Shown here piece after piece: positions 1 to 7,826 of a stretch of 64,000 nucleotides of DNA (position 1 is its first letter; every line of letters starts with the position of its first letter). A model generated the notes under the pieces. It saw nothing but the letters and a program-made list of their open reading frames with translations, had not been told where the DNA came from and ran no database searches. This DNA is from Nocardioides astragali. GTDB taxonomy: Bacteria; Actinomycetota; Actinomycetes; Propionibacteriales; Nocardioidaceae. Made by a program: the position numbers and the translations under genes. Location of the stretch: assembly GCF_024436375.1 (NCBI RefSeq), contig NZ_JAFMZM010000002.1:1-64000 (forward strand), written 5' to 3'.

Positions 1-83
1 CATACCGAACCCGGAAGTTAAGCCTTTCAGCGCCGATGGTACTGCAACCGAGAGGTTGTGGGAGAGTAGGACGCCGCCGGACA
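1..83 (+). rRNA. rrf: 5S ribosomal RNA, 3' part
   Basis: The first bases contain the conserved 5S core CCGAACCCGGAAGTTAAG and the window continues to the typical actinobacterial 3' end (GGGAGAGTAGGACGCCGCC). The 5' part lies outside the window, so an rRNA operon probably ends here. A strong hairpin terminator follows within ten bases. Confidence 0.95.
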
Positions 84-91
84 TACATTTG

Positions 92-123
92 GCAGAGGCC
101 ACCAGATACCTGGTGGCCTCTGC
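92..123 (+). terminator. rRNA operon terminator hairpin
   Basis: A perfect 14-bp inverted repeat (arms 92-105 and 110-123) with a four-base ATAC loop is followed by a short T-containing tail. It sits directly behind the 5S rRNA gene, where an intrinsic terminator is expected. Confidence 0.9.
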
Positions 124-193
124 GTCATTTCATTGCAGTGTGAGTACCGTGGCCCCAGGACGGGGCCGATGGTGTGAGAAGGGAAGTGCGGCT

Positions 194-1171
194 GTGGCCG
201 AGGACCGACGAGGACAGCGTCCGTCGCGAGATGGATCCGGCGCCGGACGAGGCAAGCCTGCCAGCGGCCGGGGCGGTGCCCCGTCGCGAGGTGGAGCGTC
301 CGGCTCGCGCGGCAGCGACTCCCGAGGCGGCGACTCGCGTAGCGACTCGCGGGGTGGTGCCCGAGGAGGGACCGGTCGACCGGGTGCCGGTGATTCTCGC
401 GGTCGCGGGTCACGCGACGAGCAGCCCCGCGGCAAGGACCGCGGCTTCCGGGGCCGTTCCGAGGAGAAGCCCCGCACTGTCGACCAGGCGCAGTACGACG
501 GCCCCGACCTGCCCGAGGACGTGACCGGTGCCGAGCTCGCCCCCGGCGTCCGTGCCCAGCTCAAGGGGCTGCCGGAGAAGCTGGCCGCTCGCGTGGCCCG
601 TCACCTGGCCGCAGCCGGCCTGTTGATCGACGAGGACCCGGAGAAGGCCTACCAGCACACGCTGGCCGCCCGCGCCCGTGCCTCGCGCCTGGCGGTGGTC
701 CGGGAGGCTACCGGCGAGGCTGCGTACGCAGCGGGTCACTACGCGGAGGCCCTGGCCGAGCTCCGGGCCGCGAAGCGGATGAACGGTGCCACCGACTACC
801 TGCCGATCATGGCGGACTGCCACCGTGCGCTCGGCAATCCCGAGCAGGCCATCAAGCTCGGCAAGAGCCCGTCGGTCGCCAACTTCAGCACCGAGGCGAA
901 GGCGGAGATGACTCTGGTCGAGGCGGGGGCGCGGCGCGACATGGGTCAGCTGGACGCCGCACTGCGTACTCTCGAGCTCGCGCCGCTCACGTCCAAGAAC
1001 CGCTCGGCGTGGGTGGTCCGGCTGCGATACGCGTACGCCGACACGCTGGAGGCGGCGGGTCGAGAGTCGGACGCGCTAGCGTGGTTCCACCGCACCCACG
1101 CGATCGACTCCGAGGAGCTCACCGACGCCGCCGAGCGGGCCGACCAGCTGGAGCGCAAGCAGCAGTCCTGA
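194..1171 (+). CDS. RGG-rich N-terminus plus TPR-like protein
   Basis: 325 residues from the GTG at 194, chosen because a GAAGGGA ribosome site lies 9 bases upstream; earlier in-frame codons run into the terminator. The first ~100 residues are low-complexity and basic, full of Arg, Gly, Ser and Asp (GGDSRSDSRGG-type stretches), as in disordered RNA-binding tails. The remainder is helical and Ala-rich with pairs resembling tetratricopeptide repeats (residues ~150-310, e.g. YAEALAELRAAKRMNG, ESDALAWFHRTHAID). Similar proteins are common and unnamed in Nocardioides-type genomes. The location behind rRNA and the RGG tail make an RNA- or ribosome-related role possible, but that is inference only. 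Confidence 0.8.
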   Translation: MAEDRRGQRPSRDGSGAGRGKPASGRGGAPSRGGASGSRGSDSRGGDSRSDSRGGARGGTGRPGAGDSRGRGSRDEQPRGKDRGFRGRSEEKPRTVDQAQYDGPDLPEDVTGAELAPGVRAQLKGLPEKLAARVARHLAAAGLLIDEDPEKAYQHTLAARARASRLAVVREATGEAAYAAGHYAEALAELRAAKRMNGATDYLPIMADCHRALGNPEQAIKLGKSPSVANFSTEAKAEMTLVEAGARRDMGQLDAALRTLELAPLTSKNRSAWVVRLRYAYADTLEAAGRESDALAWFHRTHAIDSEELTDAAERADQLERKQQS

Positions 1172-1320
1172 GCGTGCCGGCGCGACACGCTGGCGTTCCG
1201 GCGTCCCATGGGCCACAATGGAGCCACTAATCACATAGGTGTCACTCGACTCGCGTTGAGCAACGACGACAGACCGCTGGGGAAGGCGCATCTGGAGCGT
1301 CGGAACTCAAGGAGGTCGTG

Positions 1321-1848
1321 GTGACCACACGCATTGCTTCCCGCCCGGACGGTCCGGGGACGCGGGGCATTCTCTACGTGCACTCTGCTCCCTCTGCACT
1401 CTGCCCGCACATCGAGTGGGCCGTGGGCGGAGTCCTCGGAGTTGCCGTCTCGCTGGACTGGACGCCTCAGCCTGCCCAGCCCGGGGCCTACCGGGCCGAG
1501 CTCTCGTGGAGCGGCGTCGCCGGCACGGCGGCTGCGGTCGCGTCGGCCCTGCGAGGGTGGAACCACCTGCGTTTCGAGATCACCGAGGAGCCCACCACCT
1601 CCACCGAGGGCACGCGCTTCTCGTGCACGCCCGACCTGGGAATCTTCCACGCGATCACGGGGCCGCACGGGGACATCCTGATTCCCGAGGACCGGCTCAA
1701 GGCCGCAGTCGTCAAGGCGGCACTGGGGGACACCACGCTCCTGCTCGAGATCGACAACCTGCTGGGCAAGCCCTGGGACGACGAGCTCGAGACCTTCCGC
1801 CACGCCGGCGAGGGCGCTCCGGTGCGTTGGCTGCACCAGGTGGTCTGA
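1321..1848 (+). CDS. DUF3145 family protein
   Basis: About 175 residues; conserved actinobacterial family of unknown function, recognised by GILYVHSAPSALCPHIEW near the N-terminus and the WNHLRFEITEEP segment. There are two adjacent GTG codons (1318 and 1321) behind AAGGAGG at 1309-1315; the second has normal spacing and is preferred. No signal peptide or membrane segment, so cytoplasmic. No neighbour gives a functional hint. Confidence 0.85.
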   Translation: MTTRIASRPDGPGTRGILYVHSAPSALCPHIEWAVGGVLGVAVSLDWTPQPAQPGAYRAELSWSGVAGTAAAVASALRGWNHLRFEITEEPTTSTEGTRFSCTPDLGIFHAITGPHGDILIPEDRLKAAVVKAALGDTTLLLEIDNLLGKPWDDELETFRHAGEGAPVRWLHQVV

Positions 1849-1872
1849 GCGCCACCCTCCACCCCGGGCGTC

Positions 1873-2307
1873 TCAGGGATTGCGTCGGCGCAGCCGGAAG
1901 GTCTCGGTGACCGTCGCCGAGGTCTCCTGGGCACCGTCGTACGAGACCAGGACGCCGGTGAGCGTGAACCGTCCGGGCACGGTGGCCCACTGGCACAGCC
2001 GGTAGGTCAGGACGGCGGTGGTGGGGTCGCTGGGCCCGATCAGTGACCGGGCGTGTACGCCCTTGCCGCGACGGTCCTGCAGGGCGATGTCGAGGGTCCA
2101 GTCCTGCGAGGACGTGGTGACCGCGTAGGTGTACCGGTAGTCCTTGCAGCCTCGTCGCAGCCGGCCGTCCGCCGCGTCCAGGGTCGCGGGCACCTCGACC
2201 TGCTCGACCTGTGCCTGGCTGTCCGCCGCTGGCTCGGCAGGAGGGAGCAGCGGGATCGGCACGAGGCCGGCCGTGGCGAGGGTGACGGCTGCGAGCAGGC
2301 TCGACAT
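1873..2307 (-). CDS. Small secreted protein of unknown function
   Basis: 144 residues from the ATG at 2307, which has a perfect GGAGGT at 2312-2317; an upstream in-frame ATG at 2337 lacks this. The first ~20 residues (SSLLAAVTLATAGLVPIP) form a signal peptide, followed by an acidic linker and a domain with two cysteines (RRGCKDYRYTYAV and YRLCQWATV) likely to form a disulfide. The beta-rich pattern (DWTLDIALQD, GRFTLTGVLVSYDG) suggests an immunoglobulin-like fold. Function unknown. Confidence 0.7.
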   Translation of the reverse strand: MSSLLAAVTLATAGLVPIPLLPPAEPAADSQAQVEQVEVPATLDAADGRLRRGCKDYRYTYAVTTSSQDWTLDIALQDRRGKGVHARSLIGPSDPTTAVLTYRLCQWATVPGRFTLTGVLVSYDGAQETSATVTETFRLRRRNP

Positions 2308-2373
2308 GGAACACCTCCGAGGGTCTGAGGTGTTCAACGAGAGGGTGTGACGCCCGTTACGTCGCCGACGGGG

Positions 2374-3804
2374 TCAGAGCGGGATGTTGCCGTGCCGTCC
2401 GCGGCGTACGCCGGCGGTGTCGATCTCGTGCCGCATCGCCGCAGCGATGGCGCTGCGGGTGCGGGTGGGCTCGACGACCTCGTCCACGACGCCGATCTCG
2501 ACGGCCTTGTCCACGCCACCGGCGATGCGCTCGTGCTCGACGGCCAGCTCGGCCTCGACCTGCGGGCGGATCTCGGGGGAGACCTCGGCGAGCTTGCGGC
2601 GGTGCAGGATCCGGATCGCGGCAACCGCGCCCATCACCGCCACCTCGGCGCCCGGCCAGGCGAAGACGCGTGTCGCGCCGAGGGAGCGCGCGTTCATCGC
2701 GATGTAGGCACCGCCGTAGGTCTTGCGGGTCACCAGCGTCACCCGCGGCACGACGCACTCGCCGAAGGCGTGCAGCAGCTTGGCACCACGGCGTACGACG
2801 CCGTCCCACTCCTGGCCGACGCCGGGGAGGTAGCCCGGCACGTCCACCAGGACGACGAGCGGGACGCCGAAGGCGTCACACATGCGGACGAACCGCGACG
2901 CCTTCTCCGCCGAGAGGGAGTCGAGGCACCCGCCGAGACGCAGTGGATTGTTGGCCACGACGCCGACCGTACGACCACCGAAACGGCCCAGCGCCGTGAC
3001 GATGTTGGGGGCCCAGCGGGCGTGGAGCTCCTGCATGGTGCCCTCGTCGAAAAGGCCGTCGACGAGCGGGTGGACGTCGTAGGCCCGCTTCTTCGACTCC
3101 GGGAGCAGGGCGCCGAGGTCGCGGTCCTCGACGGACTCCGCGGCCAGGCTGCCCTGGGCGCCGAGGAGGGAGGCGACGGTGCGGGCACGGTCGAGCGCCT
3201 CACGCTCGGACTCGGTGAGGATGTGCACGACTCCCGAGCGGCGACCGTGCGGCTCGGGGCCTCCGAGGCGGAGCATGTCGACGTCCTCGCCGGTCACCGA
3301 GCGCACCACGTCGGGCCCGGTCACGAAGATGCGGCCCTCGGGGCCGAGGATCACGACGTCGGTGAGCGCGGGTCCGTAGGCGGCGCCGCCGGCGGCGGGC
3401 CCGAGCACCACGGAGATCTGCGGGATCACGCCCGAGGCCTGGGTCATGACCTGGAAGATGCGGCCCACGGCATGGAGCGAGAGGACCCCCTCGGCCAGGC
3501 GCGCGCCGCCGGAGTGCCACAGCCCGATGATCGGTACGCCGTCGGTGATGGCGCGGTGGTAGGCGTCGACCACCACGCGGCAGCCGACGTCCCCCATCGC
3601 CCCGCCCATGACCGTGGCGTCGCTGCAGAAGGCCACGACGGAGGTGCCGTCCACGCGACCGACCGCCGCAAGCATGCCGGACTCGTCGTCGGGCGTGATC
3701 AGCTCGAGGGTGCCCTCGTCGAGCAGGGCGGTGAGGCGGTGGACCGGGTTGCGGGGGTCGTCCTGGCGGGGGAGCTTGGCCGGCTTGGTGGCGGTGGTGG
3801 TCAT
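2374..3804 (-). CDS. accD: Acyl-CoA carboxylase carboxyltransferase (beta) subunit, AccD6-like
   Basis: 476 residues, ATG at 3804. Carboxyltransferase half of an acetyl/propionyl-CoA carboxylase: transfers CO2 from carboxybiotin to acyl-CoA to give (methyl)malonyl-CoA. Crotonase-fold halves with the oxyanion regions LWHSGGARL (N half) and PGYLPGVGQEW followed by RKTYGGAYIAMN (C half). No N-terminal zinc finger, so of the PccB/AccD type rather than E. coli AccD. The length and place at the end of the fab operon match mycobacterial accD6, which supplies malonyl-CoA to FAS-II (family knowledge). Last gene of the operon, 69 bases behind fabF. It needs an AccA-type biotin subunit encoded elsewhere. 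Confidence 0.9.
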   Translation of the reverse strand: MTTTATKPAKLPRQDDPRNPVHRLTALLDEGTLELITPDDESGMLAAVGRVDGTSVVAFCSDATVMGGAMGDVGCRVVVDAYHRAITDGVPIIGLWHSGGARLAEGVLSLHAVGRIFQVMTQASGVIPQISVVLGPAAGGAAYGPALTDVVILGPEGRIFVTGPDVVRSVTGEDVDMLRLGGPEPHGRRSGVVHILTESEREALDRARTVASLLGAQGSLAAESVEDRDLGALLPESKKRAYDVHPLVDGLFDEGTMQELHARWAPNIVTALGRFGGRTVGVVANNPLRLGGCLDSLSAEKASRFVRMCDAFGVPLVVLVDVPGYLPGVGQEWDGVVRRGAKLLHAFGECVVPRVTLVTRKTYGGAYIAMNARSLGATRVFAWPGAEVAVMGAVAAIRILHRRKLAEVSPEIRPQVEAELAVEHERIAGGVDKAVEIGVVDEVVEPTRTRSAIAAAMRHEIDTAGVRRGRHGNIPL

Positions 3805-3873
3805 GCAAGGTCCTTCCGGGGTCCCCGCGGAGCTGCCACGGAGGAGCGAGGCGGGGAGAACGTCGTCAGGTGT

Positions 3874-5124
3874 CTAGACGCTCCCGAAGGCCACGGCCAC
3901 GTTGGCGCCGCCGAAGCCGAAGGAGTTGTTGAGCGCCACGATGTCGCCCTGCGGCAGCTCACGCTTCGACGTGGGGATGTCGAGGTCGACCTCGGGGTCC
4001 TTGTCGTCCAGGTTGATGGTCGGCGGGCTGAGCCGGTCGTGCAGCGCCATCACGGTGGCGACCGCCTCGAGGGCCCCGGCGCCGCCGAGCAGGTGCCCGG
4101 TCATCGACTTGGTGCTGGTGACCACGCATCGGTCGACGTGCTCACCGAGGACCGCGTGGAGCATCAGGCCCTCCGCGATGTCGCCCTTCGGCGTCGAGGT
4201 GGCGTGGGCGTTGACGTGGACGACGGTCGCCGGGTCGACGTCACCCTCGCGCAGCGCCATCTTGATGGCGCGGGTGCCGCCGCGACCCTCGGGGTCGGGC
4301 TGGGCGATGTCGTGGGCGTCGTTGCTGATGCCGGCGCCGCGCACCTCGGCGTAGACCTTGGCGCCGCGGGCGCGGGCGTGCTCCTCGGACTCCAGGATCA
4401 GCACGGCGCCGCCCTCGCCGAGGACGAAGCCGTCGCGTCCGGTGTCCCACGGGCGGGAGACCGTCGTGGGGTCCCCACCCTCCTCGCTGCCGGTCTTGGA
4501 GAGCGCCATCATGTTGGCGAAGGCCGCCATCGGCAGGGGGTGGATCGCGGCCTCGCAGCCGCCGGCGATCACGACGTCGGCGCGCCCCAGCCGGATCAGG
4601 TCGATCGCCATGGCGATCGCCTCGTTGCCGGACGCGCACGCCGAGGTCGGCGCGTGGACCGCGGCGCGGGCGCCGTACTTGAGGCTCACGTTGGCGGCCG
4701 GCGCGTTGGGCATGAGCATCGGCACGGCCAGCGGGGAGACGCGGCGGGCGCCCTTCTCGAGGAGGGCGTCGTAGTTGGCGAGCAAGGTGGTCACGCCACC
4801 GATGCCCGATGCCACGGCCACGCCGAGGCGCTCGGGCTCCAGGCCTGAGCCCTCGAGCCCGGCGTCCGCCCACGCCTGCTCGGCCGCGACCATCGCGAAC
4901 TGGCTGGAGCGGTCGAGTCGGCGCGCCTTGACCCGGTCGAGAACCTCGGACGGCTCCACGGCCACGCGGCCGCCGATCCTCACGGGGAGAGAGTCCACCC
5001 AGTCGTCGTCGAGGTGCCGGACGCCGGACGTGCCGGCCAGCATCGCCTGCCACGTCGTGGGGACGTCACCACCGACGGGTGAGGTGGTGCCGAGGCCGGT
5101 GACGACTACACGGGTCGAGGACAT
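3874..5124 (-). CDS. fabF: 3-oxoacyl-ACP synthase II
   Basis: 416 residues, usual for FabF/KasA. Condenses malonyl-ACP with acyl-ACP during elongation. The catalytic triad is visible: Cys in TSACASGNEA, His in VNAHATSTPKGD, His in KSMTGHLLGGAG; the glycine-rich C-terminal FGFGGANVAVAF is present. ATG at 5124. Separated from acpP by 89 bases containing a 14-bp perfect hairpin, so its level may be set apart from that of acpP. Confidence 0.95.
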   Translation of the reverse strand: MSSTRVVVTGLGTTSPVGGDVPTTWQAMLAGTSGVRHLDDDWVDSLPVRIGGRVAVEPSEVLDRVKARRLDRSSQFAMVAAEQAWADAGLEGSGLEPERLGVAVASGIGGVTTLLANYDALLEKGARRVSPLAVPMLMPNAPAANVSLKYGARAAVHAPTSACASGNEAIAMAIDLIRLGRADVVIAGGCEAAIHPLPMAAFANMMALSKTGSEEGGDPTTVSRPWDTGRDGFVLGEGGAVLILESEEHARARGAKVYAEVRGAGISNDAHDIAQPDPEGRGGTRAIKMALREGDVDPATVVHVNAHATSTPKGDIAEGLMLHAVLGEHVDRCVVTSTKSMTGHLLGGAGALEAVATVMALHDRLSPPTINLDDKDPEVDLDIPTSKRELPQGDIVALNNSFGFGGANVAVAFGSV

Positions 5125-5163
5125 CAGTGGGGTTCCGTTTCTCGCGGGAGCTGGTGGGGACTG

Positions 5164-5199
5164 GTCGCGGGCGGCCGGGTCAGGCCGGCCGCCCGCGAC
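5164..5199 (-). terminator. Hairpin between acpP and fabF
   Basis: Perfect 14-bp inverted repeat, arms 5164-5177 and 5186-5199, with an 8-base loop and no T run. Lying just behind the acpP stop inside an operon, it could be a partial terminator or a 3' stabiliser giving more acpP than fabF transcript; that role is inferred. Confidence 0.6.
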
Positions 5200-5213
5200 G
5201 GGTCGGGGAGGGC

Positions 5214-5459
5214 TCAGCCCTGGGAGCGCTCGATGAAGGCGACGGCGTCACCCACGGTCTTGAGGTTCTTGACCTCGTCGTCGGGGATCGTCACGCCGAA
5301 CTTCTCCTCGGCGGCGACGACGACCTCGACCATGGAGAGCGAGTCGACGTCGAGGTCGTCCACGAAGGACTTGTCGAGCTGGACGTCGTCGGCGTCGACG
5401 CCGGCCACCTCGTTGACGATGTCAGCGAGGTCGGCGCGGATTTCTTCGGTGGTGGCCAT
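5214..5459 (-). CDS. acpP: Acyl carrier protein
   Basis: 81 residues, very acidic, four-helix carrier protein of type II fatty-acid synthesis. The phosphopantetheine serine is in DDLDVDSLSMVEVV. ATG at 5459 preceded by an AAGGGAAGG ribosome site. Placed between fabH and fabF as in other actinobacteria. Confidence 0.97.
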   Translation of the reverse strand: MATTEEIRADLADIVNEVAGVDADDVQLDKSFVDDLDVDSLSMVEVVVAAEEKFGVTIPDDEVKNLKTVGDAVAFIERSQG

Positions 5460-5482
5460 GGGCCTTCCCTTTCTTGTTGGCG

Positions 5483-5499
5483 GGCCCCGTGTCGGGGCC
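5483..5499 (-). repeat. Short GC hairpin between fabH and acpP
   Basis: GGCCCCG (5483-5489) and CGGGGCC (5493-5499) form a 7-bp stem with a three-base loop in the 85-base fabH-acpP gap. There is no T run. It may be a processing or pausing site; no firm role. Confidence 0.35.
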
Positions 5500-5544
5500 T
5501 TGGGTGGTGCGACTGGTGGTGGGGTGTTGAGAGTGGGGGGCCGC

Positions 5545-6558
5545 TCAGGGGACGGTGACGACCTGCGCGGCGTAGGAGAGTCCGGCGCCGAACGCGATGA
5601 GCAGCGCGGTGTCGCCGGACTTCGCCTCCCCCTCGGCCATCATCCGATCGAGCGCGAGCGGGATGGAGGCAGCCGAGGTGTTGCCCTGGTCGGCGATGTC
5701 GCGGGCGATCCGTACGGTGCTGGGCAGCTTCATGGAGCGGGCCATCGCGTCGATGATGCGCATGTTGGCCTGGTGGGGCACGAACACGTCGAGCTCGTCG
5801 AGGGTGATGCCGGCGCGGTCGAGAGCCTGCTGGCCGACCTTGGCCATGGCGAAGGACGCCCAGCGGAAGACGGGGTTGCCCTGCATGACCAGGTGCGGCA
5901 TGACACCGCTGCCAGGCACCTCGGGACTCCCGACGACGTCGCGCCAGTCCTCGCGCTGCCGGATCAGGTCGAACTGCTCGCCGTCGGAGCCCCACACGAC
6001 CGGGCCGATGCCAGGAGTGTCGCTCGGGCCGACGACCGCCGCCCCCGCGCCGTCGGCGAAGATGAAGGCGGTGCCGCGGTCGGTGAGGTCAAGGATGTCG
6101 GTGAGACGCTCGACCCCGATGACCAGGACGTAGCGGGCGCTGCCGGCGCGCACGAAGTCGGAGGCCAGGGAGATGCCGTGGCAGAACCCCGAGCAGGCTG
6201 CGGAGATGTCGAAGGCGGCGGCCTGGTCGGTGCCGAGCTCATGGGCGATCGCGGTGGCGACTGCGGGTGTCTGGAGCAGGTGGCTGACCGTGGCCACGAC
6301 CACGCAGTCGATCTGACGGGCGTCGAGGCCGGCTCGCTCGAGCGCGATCCGGGACGCCTCCACGGACATCATCTGGACCGACTCCTCCGGCCCGGCCCAT
6401 CGGCGCGTCTTGATGCCGGAGCGCTGCTGGATCCATTCGTCGCTGGAGTCGATCGCGTCGACGACGTCGGCGTTGGGGACGACGCGGACGGGCCGGTAGG
6501 CGCCGAGGCCGAGGATGCGTGAGTGGGCCGCTCCGGTGGCGGCGGTGATCCTGGCCAT
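5545..6558 (-). CDS. fabH: 3-oxoacyl-ACP synthase III
   Basis: 337 residues from the ATG at 6558, whose A is also the last base of the fabD stop (TGATG), implying coupled translation. Starts fatty-acid synthesis by condensing acyl-CoA with malonyl-ACP. Catalytic Cys in DISAACSGFCHG, His in FVPHQANMRIIDA and Asn in DQGNTSAASIPLAL. An upstream in-frame start (6633) would overlap fabD by 76 bases and is less likely. Confidence 0.95.
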   Translation of the reverse strand: MARITAATGAAHSRILGLGAYRPVRVVPNADVVDAIDSSDEWIQQRSGIKTRRWAGPEESVQMMSVEASRIALERAGLDARQIDCVVVATVSHLLQTPAVATAIAHELGTDQAAAFDISAACSGFCHGISLASDFVRAGSARYVLVIGVERLTDILDLTDRGTAFIFADGAGAAVVGPSDTPGIGPVVWGSDGEQFDLIRQREDWRDVVGSPEVPGSGVMPHLVMQGNPVFRWASFAMAKVGQQALDRAGITLDELDVFVPHQANMRIIDAMARSMKLPSTVRIARDIADQGNTSAASIPLALDRMMAEGEAKSGDTALLIAFGAGLSYAAQVVTVP

Positions 6559-7742
6559 CAGACGGTCGCCTCGGGGTGCAGGCGCAGGAGGGGCTGGCCG
6601 GGCGAGACCAGGTCGCCGTCCTCGACGAGCCACTCGACGACCGAGCCTCCGTGCGGCGCGGTGATCTCGGTGCGATCGCGCAGGCTGGCCACGTCACCGA
6701 TCGCGGCGCCGGGCTGCAGGACGTCGAGGTCGGCCGCCTCGGCGGAGACGTGGAAGGTGCCCTTGGCCGGTGAGACGATCATCCGCCACGTGGGCGTCGT
6801 CTCGATCATGGACGCCTCGCCGTGCTTGTCGCAGAACTCGCGGGCCGCCTCGAGCTGGTCGGGCGTCTTGAGCGCGAACGTCTCCACGCCCTTGAGCGCG
6901 CGCTTGGCGATGCCGGTGAGCGTGCCCGCGGGCGGCATCTCCAGGATTCCGGTCACGCCCAGGTCGGTCATCGTCTCCATGCAGAGGTCCCAGCGCACCG
7001 GGTTGGCGATCTGGCCGACGATGCGACGCAGGACCTCGCGACCGTCGTGGACGATCTGGCCGTCGCGGTTGGAGATCAACGGGGTGCGCGGGTCGTGGGT
7101 CGAGACCGACCGGGCCAAGGCGCCCATCCGGTCGACGGCCGGAGCCATGTGGGAGGTGTGGAACGCTCCGGCCACGCTCAGAGGTATCAGGCGCGCCTTG
7201 GCCGGCGGATCGTCGGCGAACGCTGCCAGCTGCTCCATGGTGCCGGCGGCGACGACCTGGCCGGGTCCGTTGTCGTTGGCGGGGGTCAGACCGTGGCGCT
7301 CGATGGCGGCCAGGACCTCCTCGCGGTCACCACCCAGCACGGCGGTCATGCCGGTGGCGGTGGTGGCGGCGGCGCCGGCCATCGCGTTGCCGCGCTCGCG
7401 CACCAGGACCATCGCCTGCTCCGCGGTGATGGCGCGGGCACCGGCGGCGGCCGTCAGCTCGCCGACACTGTGGCCCGCCACGGCGCCGATGCGGGAGAAG
7501 GTGTCGGCAGGGTGGGGGAAGACGTCGAGGGCGGCGACGAGGCCGGTGGCGACCAGCAGCGGCTGGGCGATCCTGGTGTCGCGGATGGTCTCCGCGTCAG
7601 CCTCGGTGCCGTAGTGGGCCAGGTCGATGCCAGCGACCGTGGCCAGCCAGTCGAAGCGCGCGGCGAAGGTGCGGTCCTCCAGCCAGGGCTTGAGGAAACC
7701 GGGGGTCTGGGCCCCTTGGCCGGGAGCGACGATGACGAGCAC
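6558..7742 (-). CDS. fabD: Malonyl-CoA:ACP transacylase with C-terminal BCCP-like domain
   Basis: 394 residues from the GTG at 7742, where the family start VLVIVAPGQGAQ begins; GTG 7799 is an alternative adding 19 residues. Residues ~1-300 are a normal transacylase: GQGAQ, nucleophile Ser92 in AGHSVGE, and His in GAFHTSHMAPA. Oddly, ~75 residues follow (about 320-394; DNA 6561-6788) that read as a biotin carboxyl carrier fold: IVSPAKGTFHV, then GAAIGDVASLRDRTEITAP, then GGSVVEWLVEDGDLVSPG and QPLLRL. The place of the biotinyl lysine in EAMKM holds Arg355 (ASLRD), so it should not be biotinylated. Ordinary FabD is ~310 residues. The extra domain may be a docking or regulatory relic linking malonyl-CoA supply (accD lies downstream) to ACP loading; that role is inference. 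Confidence 0.93.
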   Translation of the reverse strand: MLVIVAPGQGAQTPGFLKPWLEDRTFAARFDWLATVAGIDLAHYGTEADAETIRDTRIAQPLLVATGLVAALDVFPHPADTFSRIGAVAGHSVGELTAAAGARAITAEQAMVLVRERGNAMAGAAATTATGMTAVLGGDREEVLAAIERHGLTPANDNGPGQVVAAGTMEQLAAFADDPPAKARLIPLSVAGAFHTSHMAPAVDRMGALARSVSTHDPRTPLISNRDGQIVHDGREVLRRIVGQIANPVRWDLCMETMTDLGVTGILEMPPAGTLTGIAKRALKGVETFALKTPDQLEAAREFCDKHGEASMIETTPTWRMIVSPAKGTFHVSAEAADLDVLQPGAAIGDVASLRDRTEITAPHGGSVVEWLVEDGDLVSPGQPLLRLHPEATV

Positions 7743-7809
7743 GTGACCACTCTGCCGGGTCCGCGGGGCGCGACGCGGGTCGAACGCCGACGAACTCACC
7801 CGCGGATTC

Positions 7810-7826
7810 TTGTAGGTTTCCTACAA
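7810..7826. promoter_or_regulatory. Palindromic operator candidate in front of fabD
   Basis: TTGTAGG-TTT-CCTACAA is a perfect 7-bp inverted repeat, AT-richer than its surroundings, overlapping the fasR stop codon and lying 68 bases upstream of the favoured fabD start (11 bases upstream of GTG 7799). Streptomyces FasR activates the fab operon from its fabD promoter (established knowledge); that this is its site here is inference. Confidence 0.6.

Noticed and set aside
2347..4848. 833-codon open frame on the plus strand
   Set aside because: It is antisense to accD and fabF, has His/Gly/Arg-rich composition with no domain, and results from GC-biased third positions.
6561..6788. The FabD tail as a working biotin carrier
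   Set aside because: No lysine at the biotinylation site; Arg is there instead.
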